From: Candidatus Anaeroferrophillacea bacterium
Lineage (GTDB): Bacteria > Desulfobacterota > Anaeroferrophillalia > Anaeroferrophillales > Anaeroferrophillaceae
DNA length: 35,465 bases
Assembly: GCA_016933675.1 (NCBI GenBank)
Contig: JAFGAM010000024.1
Coordinates: 1 to 35,465 of the forward strand
Direction: 5' to 3'
Program-made: the position numbers and the translations under genes
In this document: one piece after another, positions 7,446-15,036 of the stretch
Numbering within the stretch: the first letter of the stretch is position 1
Layout: every line of letters begins with the position of its first letter
The notes under the pieces: generated by a model
The model's input: the letters and a program-made list of their open reading frames with translations, nothing else
The model's database searches: none
Told to the model about the DNA's origin: nothing

Positions 7446-7757
7446 CTCTGCCGTTCCTTTCCGCACATCCGCTATCCCCGACCGCCACCCGCCCTCTCGA
7501 CCGACTGATCGCCTGGCCGTTCTCGCCGACCGGGACTTTGCTGTCAAGATTAATGTCTTGGCAATAACCCATCTTCATTTCTTTGCGCCGCAACCCGAGT
7601 CACTGCGACGCAGGGGGCTATCTACCCTCAAACTTCACGTCATCCGCACCGCGAATCAGGGGCGGTTACTGTGCCATCCCGTTTTGCCGTGTTTTGAAGC
7701 TTCTTTGGTTTCCATCGATGGAGTCTAACACATCAAACGACCCTAACGCAACGCCGC
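7446..7757. other. 312-base intergenic region upstream of mrp
   Basis: No gene is supported here. A perfect 12-bp palindrome TCCATCGATGGA lies at 7711-7722. No convincing promoter or terminator was found. Confidence 0.5.
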
Positions 7758-7937
7758 TCAGAAGCAACCGAGCTGACAGGAAAAGATTTTCAGCTCCAGT
7801 TCATCGATAAGCCGGCCGACTTCGAGCCGGCTTATGCCGAATTCCGCCGCCACCGCCTCGGCGGCGGCACAACTTACCCGGCCTTCACGGCCGACCTCAC
7901 GCAACCGCGCCTTTATCTGTTCAATCTGTTCCGTCAT
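7758..7937 (-). CDS. 59-residue winged-helix-like Cys protein (hypothetical)
   Basis: The preferred start is the ATG at 7937, preceded by GGGAGG at 6 bases, giving 59 residues. The middle reads like a small helix-turn-helix or winged helix (AAAEAVAAEFGISRLEVGRLIDEL). Cys23 and a C-terminal CQLGCF (Cys54, Cys58) could bind a metal or Fe-S cluster or act in redox sensing. Very short proteins with this CQLGCF ending are, from memory, found in related anaerobes; I do not know a function. The start lies 17 bases inside the end of the MerR-like gene, so the two are expected to be co-translated and may form one regulatory unit for the downstream mrp cluster. Confidence 0.75.
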   Translation of the reverse strand: MTEQIEQIKARLREVGREGRVSCAAAEAVAAEFGISRLEVGRLIDELELKIFSCQLGCF

Positions 7938-8280
7938 CGAAAACCTCCCGTTCACCCGGTTCATGCCGAGCCCCGCCCCCGGCCGCGAATGCCTCATGAT
8001 GTTCCCGCAGGGCACAGCGACGACAGCAGCGATGCTCCCGACAAGTCCGCCGCCGAATTTCCCAACAGGGCGCCAGCATCAACAGCTTCCGCAACCCGGC
8101 GATATTAACCCCGTCATCATGAATAAACCGGCGCATACACCTCAGCCAGCAAAGATCCAGGGCGGAATAATACCGCCGACCGCCGCGCCGCGCCGGTGCC
8201 ACCAAGCCGGCACGCTCGTAGAGCCGCAGCGTCCGGGGGTGCACGTCGAGCAGCTCGGCCACCACCCCGATGGGGTACAT
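7921..8280 (-). CDS. MerR-family transcriptional regulator with Cys-rich C-terminus
   Basis: This is 119 residues from the ATG at 8280, or 137 from an ATG at 8334. The winged helix MYPIGVVAELLDVHPRTLRLYERAGLVAP is a clear MerR/HspR-type DNA-binding domain. After the wing, about 30 residues hold five Cys and several His and Arg (CWEIRRRTCREHRCCRRC), suggesting a metal, Fe-S or redox sensor. A strong promoter (8342-8369) would start RNA at about 8335. The 8334 start would then be leaderless, while 8280 has a modest GGATAAG site and a leader of about 55 bases, so I prefer 8280. It is probably the local regulator of the mrp/NifX cluster. Confidence 0.85.
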   Translation of the reverse strand: MYPIGVVAELLDVHPRTLRLYERAGLVAPARRGGRRYYSALDLCWLRCMRRFIHDDGVNIAGLRKLLMLAPCWEIRRRTCREHRCCRRCALREHHEAFAAGGGARHEPGEREVFDDGTD

Positions 8281-8341
8281 CGGCTTATCCGGCGCCGGAT
8301 CACTGCCGCCGGTCGGATCATCTATGGCTACCATACGTGTT

Positions 8342-8369
8342 AATATAACATGAACATGATCATTGTCAA
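8342..8369 (-). promoter_or_regulatory. strong sigma-70-type promoter for the MerR-like gene
   Basis: Read on the minus strand, TTGACA (8364-8369) is followed after 16 bases by TATATT (8342-8347). The -35 box is perfect and the -10 box matches 5 of 6. The spacer holds ATGATCAT and a nearby CATGTTCATG, symmetric elements that may be an operator for autoregulation. Confidence 0.65.
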
Positions 8370-8576
8370 GTCTACTCCTGCCGTCAACCGCATTCCGCCG
8401 CATACGCGACAATTTTTCCCTTGCATTTAGCCTCGCCCTGTTCTACTTGAAATCCTTCAGGCTGAGATGCCGGCCGCGGCGGCATCCCCGCCCACGGACC
8501 GGGCGTGGTCACCCCGGAAACATGGCGGTCGCGGGCGGATGGCGATCCCCGCCGCCACCCGCACCGGACAGGGACT

Positions 8577-9011
8577 ATGAACAGTCAGGACAGCAGCAGG
8601 ATAGCGGTTATCGACGGCCAGGGCGGCGGCATCGGCAGCGCCATCATCCGGCGCCTCAAGGACGAGTTCGGCGAGCAACTGGAGATCTGGGCGCTGGGTA
8701 CCAACGCCATCGCCACCGCGGCGATGATGAAGGCGCGGGCGAACCGTGGTGCCACAGGGGAAAATGCCATCGTCCAGTGCGCCGGCCGGGTGGGCGTGAT
8801 CACCGGCACCATCTCCATCCTCATGGCCCACGCCATGATGGGCGAGGTAACCCCGGCGATAGCCGCGGCGCTGGCCGCGAGCCCGGCACGCAAAATGCTG
8901 CTCCCCCTCTCCCAGGAGCCCATCGACATCATCGGGGTCCATAAGGAGCCGCTACCGCACCTTATCGAACAACTCGTAGCCGTACTCAAGGAGCAGTCAG
9001 GTCATGTGTGA
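8577..9011 (+). CDS. DUF3842 family protein
   Basis: From the ATG at 8577 (CAGGGA upstream) this is a 144-residue protein. The start SRIAVIDGQGGGIGSAI has a Rossmann-like glycine-rich loop. It is followed by ALGTNAIATAAMMKARANRGATGENAIV, which I recognise as the DUF3842 signature; the function is not established. It overlaps the cooT gene by 8 bases, which ties it to nickel handling, perhaps in CO dehydrogenase maturation or its regulation; this is inference from context only. It is divergent from the MerR-like gene, with 242 bases between the two starts. Confidence 0.85.
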   Translation: MNSQDSSRIAVIDGQGGGIGSAIIRRLKDEFGEQLEIWALGTNAIATAAMMKARANRGATGENAIVQCAGRVGVITGTISILMAHAMMGEVTPAIAAALAASPARKMLLPLSQEPIDIIGVHKEPLPHLIEQLVAVLKEQSGHV

Positions 9012-9198
9012 AGCCAACGCCTACCTGCTTGCCGCCGACCACGAAGCCGGGCAACTGATCATGGAAAACGTCTTCCGGATGCAACCGGAGGGTGACAAGC
9101 TGCTGCTGGAAAACATCTTCGGCGAGCAGAAACTGATCACCGCCGATATCGCGCGCATCTCTCTGGTCGAGCACCGCATCTATCTGCACCCGCGCTGA
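9004..9198 (+). CDS. cooT: CooT-family nickel-binding protein
   Basis: This 64-residue protein begins MCEANAYLL and contains the PEGDKLLLENIFGEQK segment and a LVEHRIYL ending, all characteristic of the CooT family. CooT is a small dimeric protein that binds one Ni(II) through the Cys2 at its N-terminus and helps mature the Ni-Fe-S CO dehydrogenase; Cys2 is present here. No CO dehydrogenase gene is in the window. The presence of MetF/MetV genes 15-25 kb away suggests the organism has a CO dehydrogenase/acetyl-CoA synthase elsewhere. GGAG lies about 13 bases upstream and the start overlaps the DUF3842 gene, so the two are coupled. Confidence 0.9.
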   Translation: MCEANAYLLAADHEAGQLIMENVFRMQPEGDKLLLENIFGEQKLITADIARISLVEHRIYLHPR

Positions 9199-9214
9199 GC
9201 CGGACACCAGCGCG

Positions 9215-9228
9215 TGCCGGCGCCGGCA
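9215..9228. repeat. 14-bp GC palindrome downstream of cooT
   Basis: A perfect palindrome, TGCCGGCGCCGGCA, lies 16 bases after the cooT stop, between convergent genes. It may be part of a weak bidirectional terminator, but there is no T-tract. Confidence 0.4.
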
Positions 9229-9427
9229 TCGACGCCGATCCGGTTATCCCGGCCTTTGTCCCGCCTCGCCCCGAGGACCGGCTGTTTGCGCCGTGAGCCG
9301 ACAGGGGTGCCACTTCCGGGCAGGGGGTGCCGCTGTCGACACCTTGCGACGCACGAATGGGCCAGGTCCGCACCACTCGCTCTCCGCGCCCGCAACCAGC
9401 GCGACCGCCACGGGCACCTACCCCGCT

Positions 9428-10144
9428 TCATTCCCCTTCGCCACCGCTCACCCGGCGCAGATGTTCGGTGATGATGCCGGCGATCTCGTCGACATCATCG
9501 CTGATCCGGAAGAGAGCCAGGTCTTCCTCGGCAATCATGTCGTTGCTCTGCAGATCCTTTTTCAGCCAGTCCACCAGCCCCTGCCAGAAGTGCCGTCCAT
9601 AGAGAATGACGGGAAAAGGTTTGACCTTGTTGGTCTGGATCAGGGTCAGGGCCTCGAACATCTCATCCAGGGTACCAAAACCGCCGGGAAAGACGACGAA
9701 AGCGCTGGCGTACTTCACCAGCATCACCTTGCGGACGAAGAAATATTTGAACGACACCAACTTGTTGATATACGGGTTGGGCTTCTGCTCCATCGGCAGG
9801 GTAATGTTGAGGCCGACGGAGCGCCCACCGGCCTCCAGCGCGCCGCGGTTGGCCGCCGCCATGATCCCGGGCCCGCCGCCGGTGATGACGGTGACCCCCG
9901 CCTTTGCCAGTCGGTTCCCCAGCTGCCAGGCACGCTGGTAATCCTCCTGCTCCTCGGTGGTGCGCGCCGAACCGAAGATGGTGATCGCCGGGCCGCTGTC
10001 AGAGAGTTTCTCAAAGCCCTCGACGAACTCGGAGATGATCTTGAAAATGCGCCAGCTTTCCTCGAGCTTGAAATCGTCGATCAGATACTGGTCGCGGGCC
10101 CGCAGGGGAACCGGCACCGGCTGATCGTAACCATGTTTATTCAT
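9428..10144 (-). CDS. LOG/TIGR00730-family Rossmann-fold protein
   Basis: This 238-residue protein has the lysine-decarboxylase-like (LOG) signature: the nucleotide-binding GGGPGIMAAANRGA at 89-102 and the PGGFGTLDE motif at 153-161. Proteins with these motifs are cytokinin-riboside-monophosphate phosphoribohydrolases or, more broadly, nucleotide-5'-monophosphate nucleosidases such as PpnN. The extra N-terminal stretch of about 50 residues is common in the bacterial TIGR00730 form. GAGGACGTC precedes the start. The gene runs convergent to cooT, with 229 bases between their ends, and 44 bases separate it from the DUF711 gene upstream, so it may be the last gene of that operon. Confidence 0.9.
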   Translation of the reverse strand: MNKHGYDQPVPVPLRARDQYLIDDFKLEESWRIFKIISEFVEGFEKLSDSGPAITIFGSARTTEEQEDYQRAWQLGNRLAKAGVTVITGGGPGIMAAANRGALEAGGRSVGLNITLPMEQKPNPYINKLVSFKYFFVRKVMLVKYASAFVVFPGGFGTLDEMFEALTLIQTNKVKPFPVILYGRHFWQGLVDWLKKDLQSNDMIAEEDLALFRISDDVDEIAGIITEHLRRVSGGEGE

Positions 10145-10188
10145 GACGTCCTCTTGTCATCCACAGACGTAACAACCGCGAAGAAAAT

Positions 10189-11574
10189 TCAGTTGCGGAA
10201 ACTGGTCACCGGCGCCGGTATCTGCCCCTTGCGCCAGATAAAATAGTCACTCTGCTCCCGATGCACCGGAATGATGTAGGCATGCCCCAGCAGCCCGCCC
10301 CAGGAGACGAAGTCGCCGGCATCCTTGCCGGGCACCGGTATCAGCCGCACCGCGGTGGTCTTGTTGTTCATCACCCCGATGGCCAGTTCGTCGGCGATGA
10401 TCGCCGAGATGGTGGTGGTGCGCGTATCGCCAGGCACGGCGATCATGTCGAGACCAACGGAACAGACGCTGGTCATGGCCTCGAGCTTATCGATGGTAAG
10501 GGTGCCGGACTGCACCCCTTCGGCAAGCCCGATATCCTCACTCACCGGAATGAAGGCGCCGCTCAACCCGCCGATGTGCGATGATGCCATCAGGCCGCCC
10601 TTCTTCACCGCATCGGTAAGCAACATAAGTGCCGCGGTGGAGCCGTGGGTACCGACCCGCTCGAGGCCCATGGCCTCGAGAATCCGGCCGACGCTGTCGC
10701 CCACCGCGGTGGTCGGCGCCAGCGAAAGATCGAGGGAACCGAACCGCACACCGAGATTCCTTGCCAGCTCCTGACCCACCAGTTCACCGGCACGGGTGAT
10801 CTTGAAAGCGGTCTTCTTGATCACCTCGGCGATACCGTCCAACGGCAGATCGCGGGGCGCGGCCTCCACCACCCGGCGGACGACCCCGGGCCCCGAGATT
10901 CCCACGTTGATGATGTTATCGGCCTCCTGAATGCCATGAAAGCCCCCGGCCATAAACGGATTGTCACTCACCGCGTTGGCAAAGACAACGAACTTGGCGG
11001 CACCAATGGCATTCTCACTGGCGTGAGCAAGATCATGGATAATACCGCCAACACGGGCAACGGCGCGCATGTTGATACCAGCCTTCGCCGAGGCAAGATT
11101 GAAGAAGCCGCACACCTTGTCCGTTCCCGCCAGGGCCTCGGGAATGGCGTCCATCACCGTCTGATCGGCGTAGGTCATGCCCTTCTCGCTCAGACCGCCG
11201 AAGCCGCCGAGGAAATCAACCCCGACCTCGGCAGCGCAGCGGTCCAGCAGGCGGGCAAAGGCCACCGCATATTCCCGGTCCCGGCAGGCGTCGCCGGTAA
11301 GCGCCCCGGCCAGCACCAGGGCGGCGGGAGTGACGGTAATACGCTTGTTGATGATCGGAATACCGTAATAGGACTGCACCTGCTCAGTGCGTTTGACAAA
11401 ATGCCGCGCGGCGGCAACAATGCGCTTCTCCACCCGCCCGGCAAAGGTGGTAAAACTGTCGGAGACACAGGGCAACAGGTTGATCCCGAGGGTGACGGCG
11501 CGGATGTCGAAATGCTCCGCCGCCGTCATGCGATAGGTTTCATAGACCTCCTCCAGGGAAATGGCATGCGGCAT
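10189..11574 (-). CDS. PFL-family protein (UPF0210/DUF711)
   Basis: This 461-residue protein matches the DUF711 (UPF0210) family at normal full length. Recognisable segments are TLGINLLPC near residue 30, VDFLGGFGGLSEKG near 140, NVGISGPGVVRRVVE near 235, and SSHIGGLSGAFIPVSED near 340. The family is related in fold to glycyl-radical pyruvate formate-lyase-type proteins, but its biochemical role is unknown. It is nearly always encoded beside a small ACT-domain protein, as here (20-base gap), which suggests that an amino acid or related ligand regulates it. Confidence 0.92.
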   Translation of the reverse strand: MPHAISLEEVYETYRMTAAEHFDIRAVTLGINLLPCVSDSFTTFAGRVEKRIVAAARHFVKRTEQVQSYYGIPIINKRITVTPAALVLAGALTGDACRDREYAVAFARLLDRCAAEVGVDFLGGFGGLSEKGMTYADQTVMDAIPEALAGTDKVCGFFNLASAKAGINMRAVARVGGIIHDLAHASENAIGAAKFVVFANAVSDNPFMAGGFHGIQEADNIINVGISGPGVVRRVVEAAPRDLPLDGIAEVIKKTAFKITRAGELVGQELARNLGVRFGSLDLSLAPTTAVGDSVGRILEAMGLERVGTHGSTAALMLLTDAVKKGGLMASSHIGGLSGAFIPVSEDIGLAEGVQSGTLTIDKLEAMTSVCSVGLDMIAVPGDTRTTTISAIIADELAIGVMNNKTTAVRLIPVPGKDAGDFVSWGGLLGHAYIIPVHREQSDYFIWRKGQIPAPVTSFRN

Positions 11575-11594
11575 GAGCGCTCCTTGGTTCCGGT

Positions 11595-11888
11595 TCAGAC
11601 CCGGTGCATGACTTCGAATATGCGGAGGTGCTGAATATGAATCGCCATGTCGATCTGCTGGCCGAACCTCTCGAGTTTCGGCCCCATAACTCCAAGGTCG
11701 GTACGCGCCTCGGTAAGATCAACCAGCATGGTCATGACAAAAACACCCTGCATGATCTTCTGATTTATATCCTCGATATTAACATTCTCTTTCCAGAGAA
11801 AGTCGGACACCTGGGCAACGATACCAGTGCGGTCCGTGCCCACCACCAGGACCACGGCCCGTTCGCGTTCGCCGCTCCGGCCACTCAT
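11595..11888 (-). CDS. ACT domain-containing protein (UPF0237)
   Basis: This is a 97-residue single ACT domain. VVLVVGTDRTGIVAQVSDFLWKENVNIEDINQ is the first strand-helix-strand unit with the ligand-site glycine, and MVDLTEAR-type and IFEVMHRV segments end the domain. ACT domains bind small ligands, usually amino acids, and control partner enzymes. UPF0237 members pair with DUF711 genes, and here the partner follows directly. The start overlaps the end of the methyltransferase gene by 4 bases, giving a likely three-gene operon. Confidence 0.93.
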   Translation of the reverse strand: MSGRSGERERAVVLVVGTDRTGIVAQVSDFLWKENVNIEDINQKIMQGVFVMTMLVDLTEARTDLGVMGPKLERFGQQIDMAIHIQHLRIFEVMHRV

Positions 11889-12703
11889 GACGCACCTCCC
11901 CGTGCCGCCACCCGACCGGCGGCAAGCCGGCAGCGGATTATGCCGCGACCATCGAAATCCGCCAGGCCGGTGAACAGCCGTCGGGCCAGATCCCGACGAG
12001 CGTCAATATCAAGGCGTGGAAAGAGCGAGGCCGACTGGGCCGGGATGGAAAAGAAATCGGCCAGCAGAGCACTGTCGAAAGGACGCTCCCAGGTGCCGCG
12101 ACGCACCTCGACGCAGCGATCGGCAAGGGCCCTGAAGGCATCCTCGAAGGTGGTAATCACCCTTTTTTTAGGCAGCGGTGCGCCGATACGCTCGTAGCCG
12201 GTGACGAAAAGATCATCGCCGTCCGGCCCCACCAGCTCGGGATAGAAGGAAAAACCGATAGCGCCGCCGGGATCGAGGACGGCGGCGGCGGCGGCAAGCG
12301 CCCGGGCAGGATCGGGAAAAACGAACAGGGCGGCGTTGTACATCACGCAGTCGAAACGTTCGTCACCAACAACTTCGCCGAGATGCTCGCCGTCGCCCAC
12401 CAGCAGGCGGACATCGAGATCCGCCAGCCGGCGGCGGCCATCGGCAATCATCCCCGCCGACAGGTCGACGCCTACCACCAGGCAGCGATGGTTCTCGCAC
12501 AGCACCCGGGCCGAAACGCCGTTGCCGCAACCGACATCCAACACCCGGCTGCCGGGGCGCACTTCCATGAGCTCCACCAACCCGAGGGTAAGATCGGCGA
12601 AGAAACGGTAGCGCCCCTCAAAGTCCTGATAGGGCCCCGGTGAGCAGTCGAAATTGCCGGCCACGGTCGCCTTGACCCGGGCGGCGAAACGGTCATCAGT
12701 CAT
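11885..12703 (-). CDS. class I SAM-dependent methyltransferase
   Basis: This is a 272-residue protein with a Rossmann-type methyltransferase core. Motif I is VLDVGCGNGVSARVL near residues 54-68, VVGVDLSAGMI is the acidic loop after strand 2, and FDCVMYNAALFVFPDP is the motif IV/post-IV region. The overall layout is like the UbiE/Methyltransf_11 group. The substrate cannot be told from the sequence. It heads the DUF711/ACT set with a 4-base overlap, although this third partner is not standard, so its link may be transcriptional only. AAGGA lies 11 bases before the ATG, a rather long spacing. Confidence 0.85.
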   Translation of the reverse strand: MTDDRFAARVKATVAGNFDCSPGPYQDFEGRYRFFADLTLGLVELMEVRPGSRVLDVGCGNGVSARVLCENHRCLVVGVDLSAGMIADGRRRLADLDVRLLVGDGEHLGEVVGDERFDCVMYNAALFVFPDPARALAAAAAVLDPGGAIGFSFYPELVGPDGDDLFVTGYERIGAPLPKKRVITTFEDAFRALADRCVEVRRGTWERPFDSALLADFFSIPAQSASLFPRLDIDARRDLARRLFTGLADFDGRGIIRCRLAAGRVAARGGAS

Positions 12704-12811
12704 GTAGGATACGTCCTTGAAAACATGGAAATGGTTAAAAATGAGTGCCCCACGCTACCCGCAGCAGCACGTAATCATCACGTAACTTCGCGCTGAACTC
12801 GGCGAACATCA

Positions 12812-12839
12812 TGTATAGGTAAAAACATATACCTTTACA
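12812..12839. promoter_or_regulatory. inverted repeat, candidate operator
   Basis: TGTATAGGTA (12812-12821) is mirrored by TACCTTTACA (12830-12839) with one mismatch and an 8-base A-rich loop. It has no T-tract, lies in AT-rich DNA upstream of the minus-strand methyltransferase operon, and resembles a repressor or activator site more than a terminator. Confidence 0.45.
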
Positions 12840-12847
12840 GATAAGGC

Positions 12848-12861
12848 ACTTAGCGCTAAGT
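12848..12861. promoter_or_regulatory. perfect 14-bp palindrome, candidate operator
   Basis: ACTTAGCGCTAAGT is a perfect palindrome 8 bases beyond the other dyad. It is likely a second protein-binding site upstream of the minus-strand operon. Confidence 0.45.
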
Positions 12862-13153
12862 TCCCCGGAAGGACACAAAAGACCAAAGGGGACTGACCCG
12901 AAGCCCCGCTGATCATGCCGTTCCGACTCCGGGATACGATCTCTTCCGGACACCCGATCCGCGAGGATAATACCATTGACAACCCGGGGCACCCATTATC
13001 GGGCGGAACCGGGGCAACGACCGAAATACGCCGCAGGGCACGGCGCCGTGACTCAACCTGCAACGCCGATCTGCGGGCAGCACACACAGACAGGCAACAA
13101 TGAAGACCAGGTTGCTACGCCGCCATCAAACATGGCGCGAAGTTACCAGCCGG

Positions 13154-13714
13154 TCATTTCAGATATGGCAGCAGGGCCTTGAAATCGGGGCCTTCGGCCT
13201 TTTCAAGCATATGGAAAAGGACCATCTGCACCGTTGCCGGCACCGCACCGGCACGGATCATCAGCTCGCAGCCGGTCTGCCAGTCAAGCTCAAAACGTGA
13301 ACCGACGGCATCCTTGAGCAGGAAAACGTTGTATCCCTGATCGATGAGGTCGATGGCGGTCTGCAGCACGCAGATATGGGCCTCGATTCCGGCCACCAGC
13401 AGATGACGCCGCCCCAGTTCCCGGAGCCGCTCGCCGATGACACCGGCGCCGGAAAAGATCTTCTTACCGAACGGCTGGTAGGAATCACCCAGCAGTACGC
13501 GGATGGTCTCGTTAGTGGGCCCCAACCCCCCGGGATACTGCTCCATCACCACGATGGGAATCTCCAGCTGCTGCGCCAGGCGAATGATCAGCGCCGTCTG
13601 CCGGTGCAACCGGTCGCGTAGCGGACGGTCGAAGGTGTTGAGAATGGCATCCTGGAAATCCACCAGCACCAGGGCACTTTCCTCGCGATCGGGACAGAAT
13701 GAACGGCCGGCCAT
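13154..13714 (-). CDS. isochorismatase-family cysteine hydrolase
   Basis: From the ATG at 13714 (GAGGAGG at 6 bases) this gives 186 residues. The cysteine-hydrolase triad is visible: Asp19 in ALVLVDFQDA, Lys84/85 in FGKKIFSG, and the nucleophile Cys115 in VAGIEAHICVLQTA. The family includes isochorismatases, nicotinamidases and YcaC-like hydrolases. This protein has the compact YcaC/single-domain length and no metal-binding His cluster of nicotinamidases, so a nicotinamidase role is unlikely; the substrate is unknown. It stands alone between a purine-rich spacer and the 450-base intergenic region. Confidence 0.88.
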   Translation of the reverse strand: MAGRSFCPDREESALVLVDFQDAILNTFDRPLRDRLHRQTALIIRLAQQLEIPIVVMEQYPGGLGPTNETIRVLLGDSYQPFGKKIFSGAGVIGERLRELGRRHLLVAGIEAHICVLQTAIDLIDQGYNVFLLKDAVGSRFELDWQTGCELMIRAGAVPATVQMVLFHMLEKAEGPDFKALLPYLK

Positions 13715-13734
13715 GTCAAACCTCCTCGTGATAT

Positions 13735-13880
13735 CAGAATTCAAAAGTCAAGAGTTATGAAACAATGGTCAGGAGTCTGGAGAGCGGAGATACATAACCC
13801 CGCCCCCGGCCTTTATCCTCGTACATGGAACCTTTCACCTATGGTTCCACCGTTCACCTTCATCCTTTCGCCTTTCGTGG
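13735..13880. repeat. low-complexity polypurine/polypyrimidine spacer
   Basis: This spacer holds degenerate short words: AGAATTCAAAAGTCAAGAG and CAGGAGTCTGGAGAGCGGAG on the plus strand, and AGGCGAAAGGATGAAGGTG on the minus strand. Similar vocabulary occurs at 20225-20275 (minus strand). It is non-coding and looks like a degenerate dispersed repeat. Confidence 0.45.
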
Positions 13881-14004
13881 ATGGCACTGCTGCTGCTTCC
13901 ATGTCACAGCGCACAAAGCAGATTCACGGCGCGCACGGCGTACCCCAGGATACAACGAGCAAACCCGTGCGACGATGAAGATAAACCCCGGCACAGCCAG
14001 CCGC

Positions 14005-14835
14005 TTATCTCTGGCAGACGGGACAATAATAACTCGCCCTCCCCACCAGCACCTCGCGGCGAATGCAACCCCGGCGGCAGCGAAGGCAGCGCTCGCCGGC
14101 ACGGGCGTACACCTGCAATTCGCGGGAGAAATATCCCTCCCGCCCATCAACCCCGGCAAAATCGTTGATGGTGGTGCCGCCGGCGGCGATGGCCGCGGTC
14201 AGCACGGTGCGAATGGCGACCACCAGCCGGGCGATCCGCGCCGGGCGCAGATCACCGGCAGGAATTCCCGGCCGAATACCGGCGCGGTGCAACACCTCAC
14301 TGGCGTAAATGTTGCCCACCCCGACCACAACCCGACTATCCATGATCAGGTTCTTTATCGGCCGCCGCCGACCCCGGCACGCCGCCGCCAGGCAGGAATC
14401 GGTAAATTCTGGTTCCAGGGGCTCGGGTCCGAGGCCATCCAGCTCCGCCGGCAGATCCCCCGGGGCCACGATCTCCGCCACCTTCACCAGGCCGAACCGG
14501 CGAGGATCCCGGAGCCGCAGCAGATTGCCGTTGTCCAGCTCCCAATCGACGTGCTCATGACCCGCCAGAGGATGGCACACCGGTGCCAGCCGCAGGCGGC
14601 CACTCATGCCGAGGTGAATCAGCAGCACCAGCCGGCAACCGGCAAACTCCAGCAGCAGATATTTTGCCCGCCGGTACACTGCGGTGACCGCCTCACCTTC
14701 GAGACGGGCCAGCGCCTGCATATCCAGCGGCTCCCGCAGCCGCTCCACCCGGGCGCAGACTCGCATCACCCGCCGTCCGACAAGATGGGGCCGGAGCGCC
14801 GTGGCGACGGTCTCCACTTCCGGCAGCTCAGGCAT
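14005..14835 (-). CDS. mutM: formamidopyrimidine-DNA glycosylase (MutM/Fpg)
   Basis: From the ATG at 14835 this is a 276-residue protein starting MPELPEVETV, where Pro2 and Glu3 are the catalytic residues after Met removal. YRRAKYLL near residue 57 contains the catalytic lysine. GVGNIYASEVLHRAGI is the helix-two-turns-helix, and the C-terminal zinc finger CLRCRRGC...YYCPVC is complete. It excises 8-oxoguanine and formamidopyrimidines from oxidised DNA and nicks the abasic site. The length is standard. It is likely monocistronic, with about 200 bases to purQ upstream. Confidence 0.97.
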   Translation of the reverse strand: MPELPEVETVATALRPHLVGRRVMRVCARVERLREPLDMQALARLEGEAVTAVYRRAKYLLLEFAGCRLVLLIHLGMSGRLRLAPVCHPLAGHEHVDWELDNGNLLRLRDPRRFGLVKVAEIVAPGDLPAELDGLGPEPLEPEFTDSCLAAACRGRRRPIKNLIMDSRVVVGVGNIYASEVLHRAGIRPGIPAGDLRPARIARLVVAIRTVLTAAIAAGGTTINDFAGVDGREGYFSRELQVYARAGERCLRCRRGCIRREVLVGRASYYCPVCQR

Positions 14836-15013
14836 GGCAGTACGCCTCCGAGGCCCGACGATTAACAGCCATAAAGCACACGCCGCCCTCCGAATGAACA
14901 CCAAATCCGCATGTCATCACAACGGTTCCCGGTTCAGGGCGGACCCCCTCGCAGGGCGCATGTCGTACCCCTCGGGACATCGAACACCCCCACGATACCG
15001 TCCGCCGAAGAAG

Positions 15014-15028
15014 TTGTGATCGTCACAA
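15014..15028. promoter_or_regulatory. dyad TTGTGA-N3-TCACAA
   Basis: A 6-bp perfect inverted repeat with a 3-base centre lies between the end of purQ and the start of mutM. The half-sites resemble CRP/FNR half-sites but the spacing is too short for a canonical site (N6), so the regulator is unknown. Confidence 0.35.
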
Positions 15029-15036
15029 TGACATCC

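Larger units (their letters stand above)
12704..13153. other. 450-base intergenic region with two dyads
   Basis: No gene is supported here. An AT-rich stretch near 12810-12865 holds a 10-bp inverted repeat (12812-12839) and a perfect 14-bp palindrome (12848-12861), probably regulatory for the methyltransferase/ACT/DUF711 operon. The rest shows nothing recognisable. Confidence 0.5.

Noticed and set aside
12735-12992. 85-codon minus-strand frame in the intergenic region before the methyltransferase gene
   Set aside because: No family resemblance, and it crosses both dyads that look regulatory.
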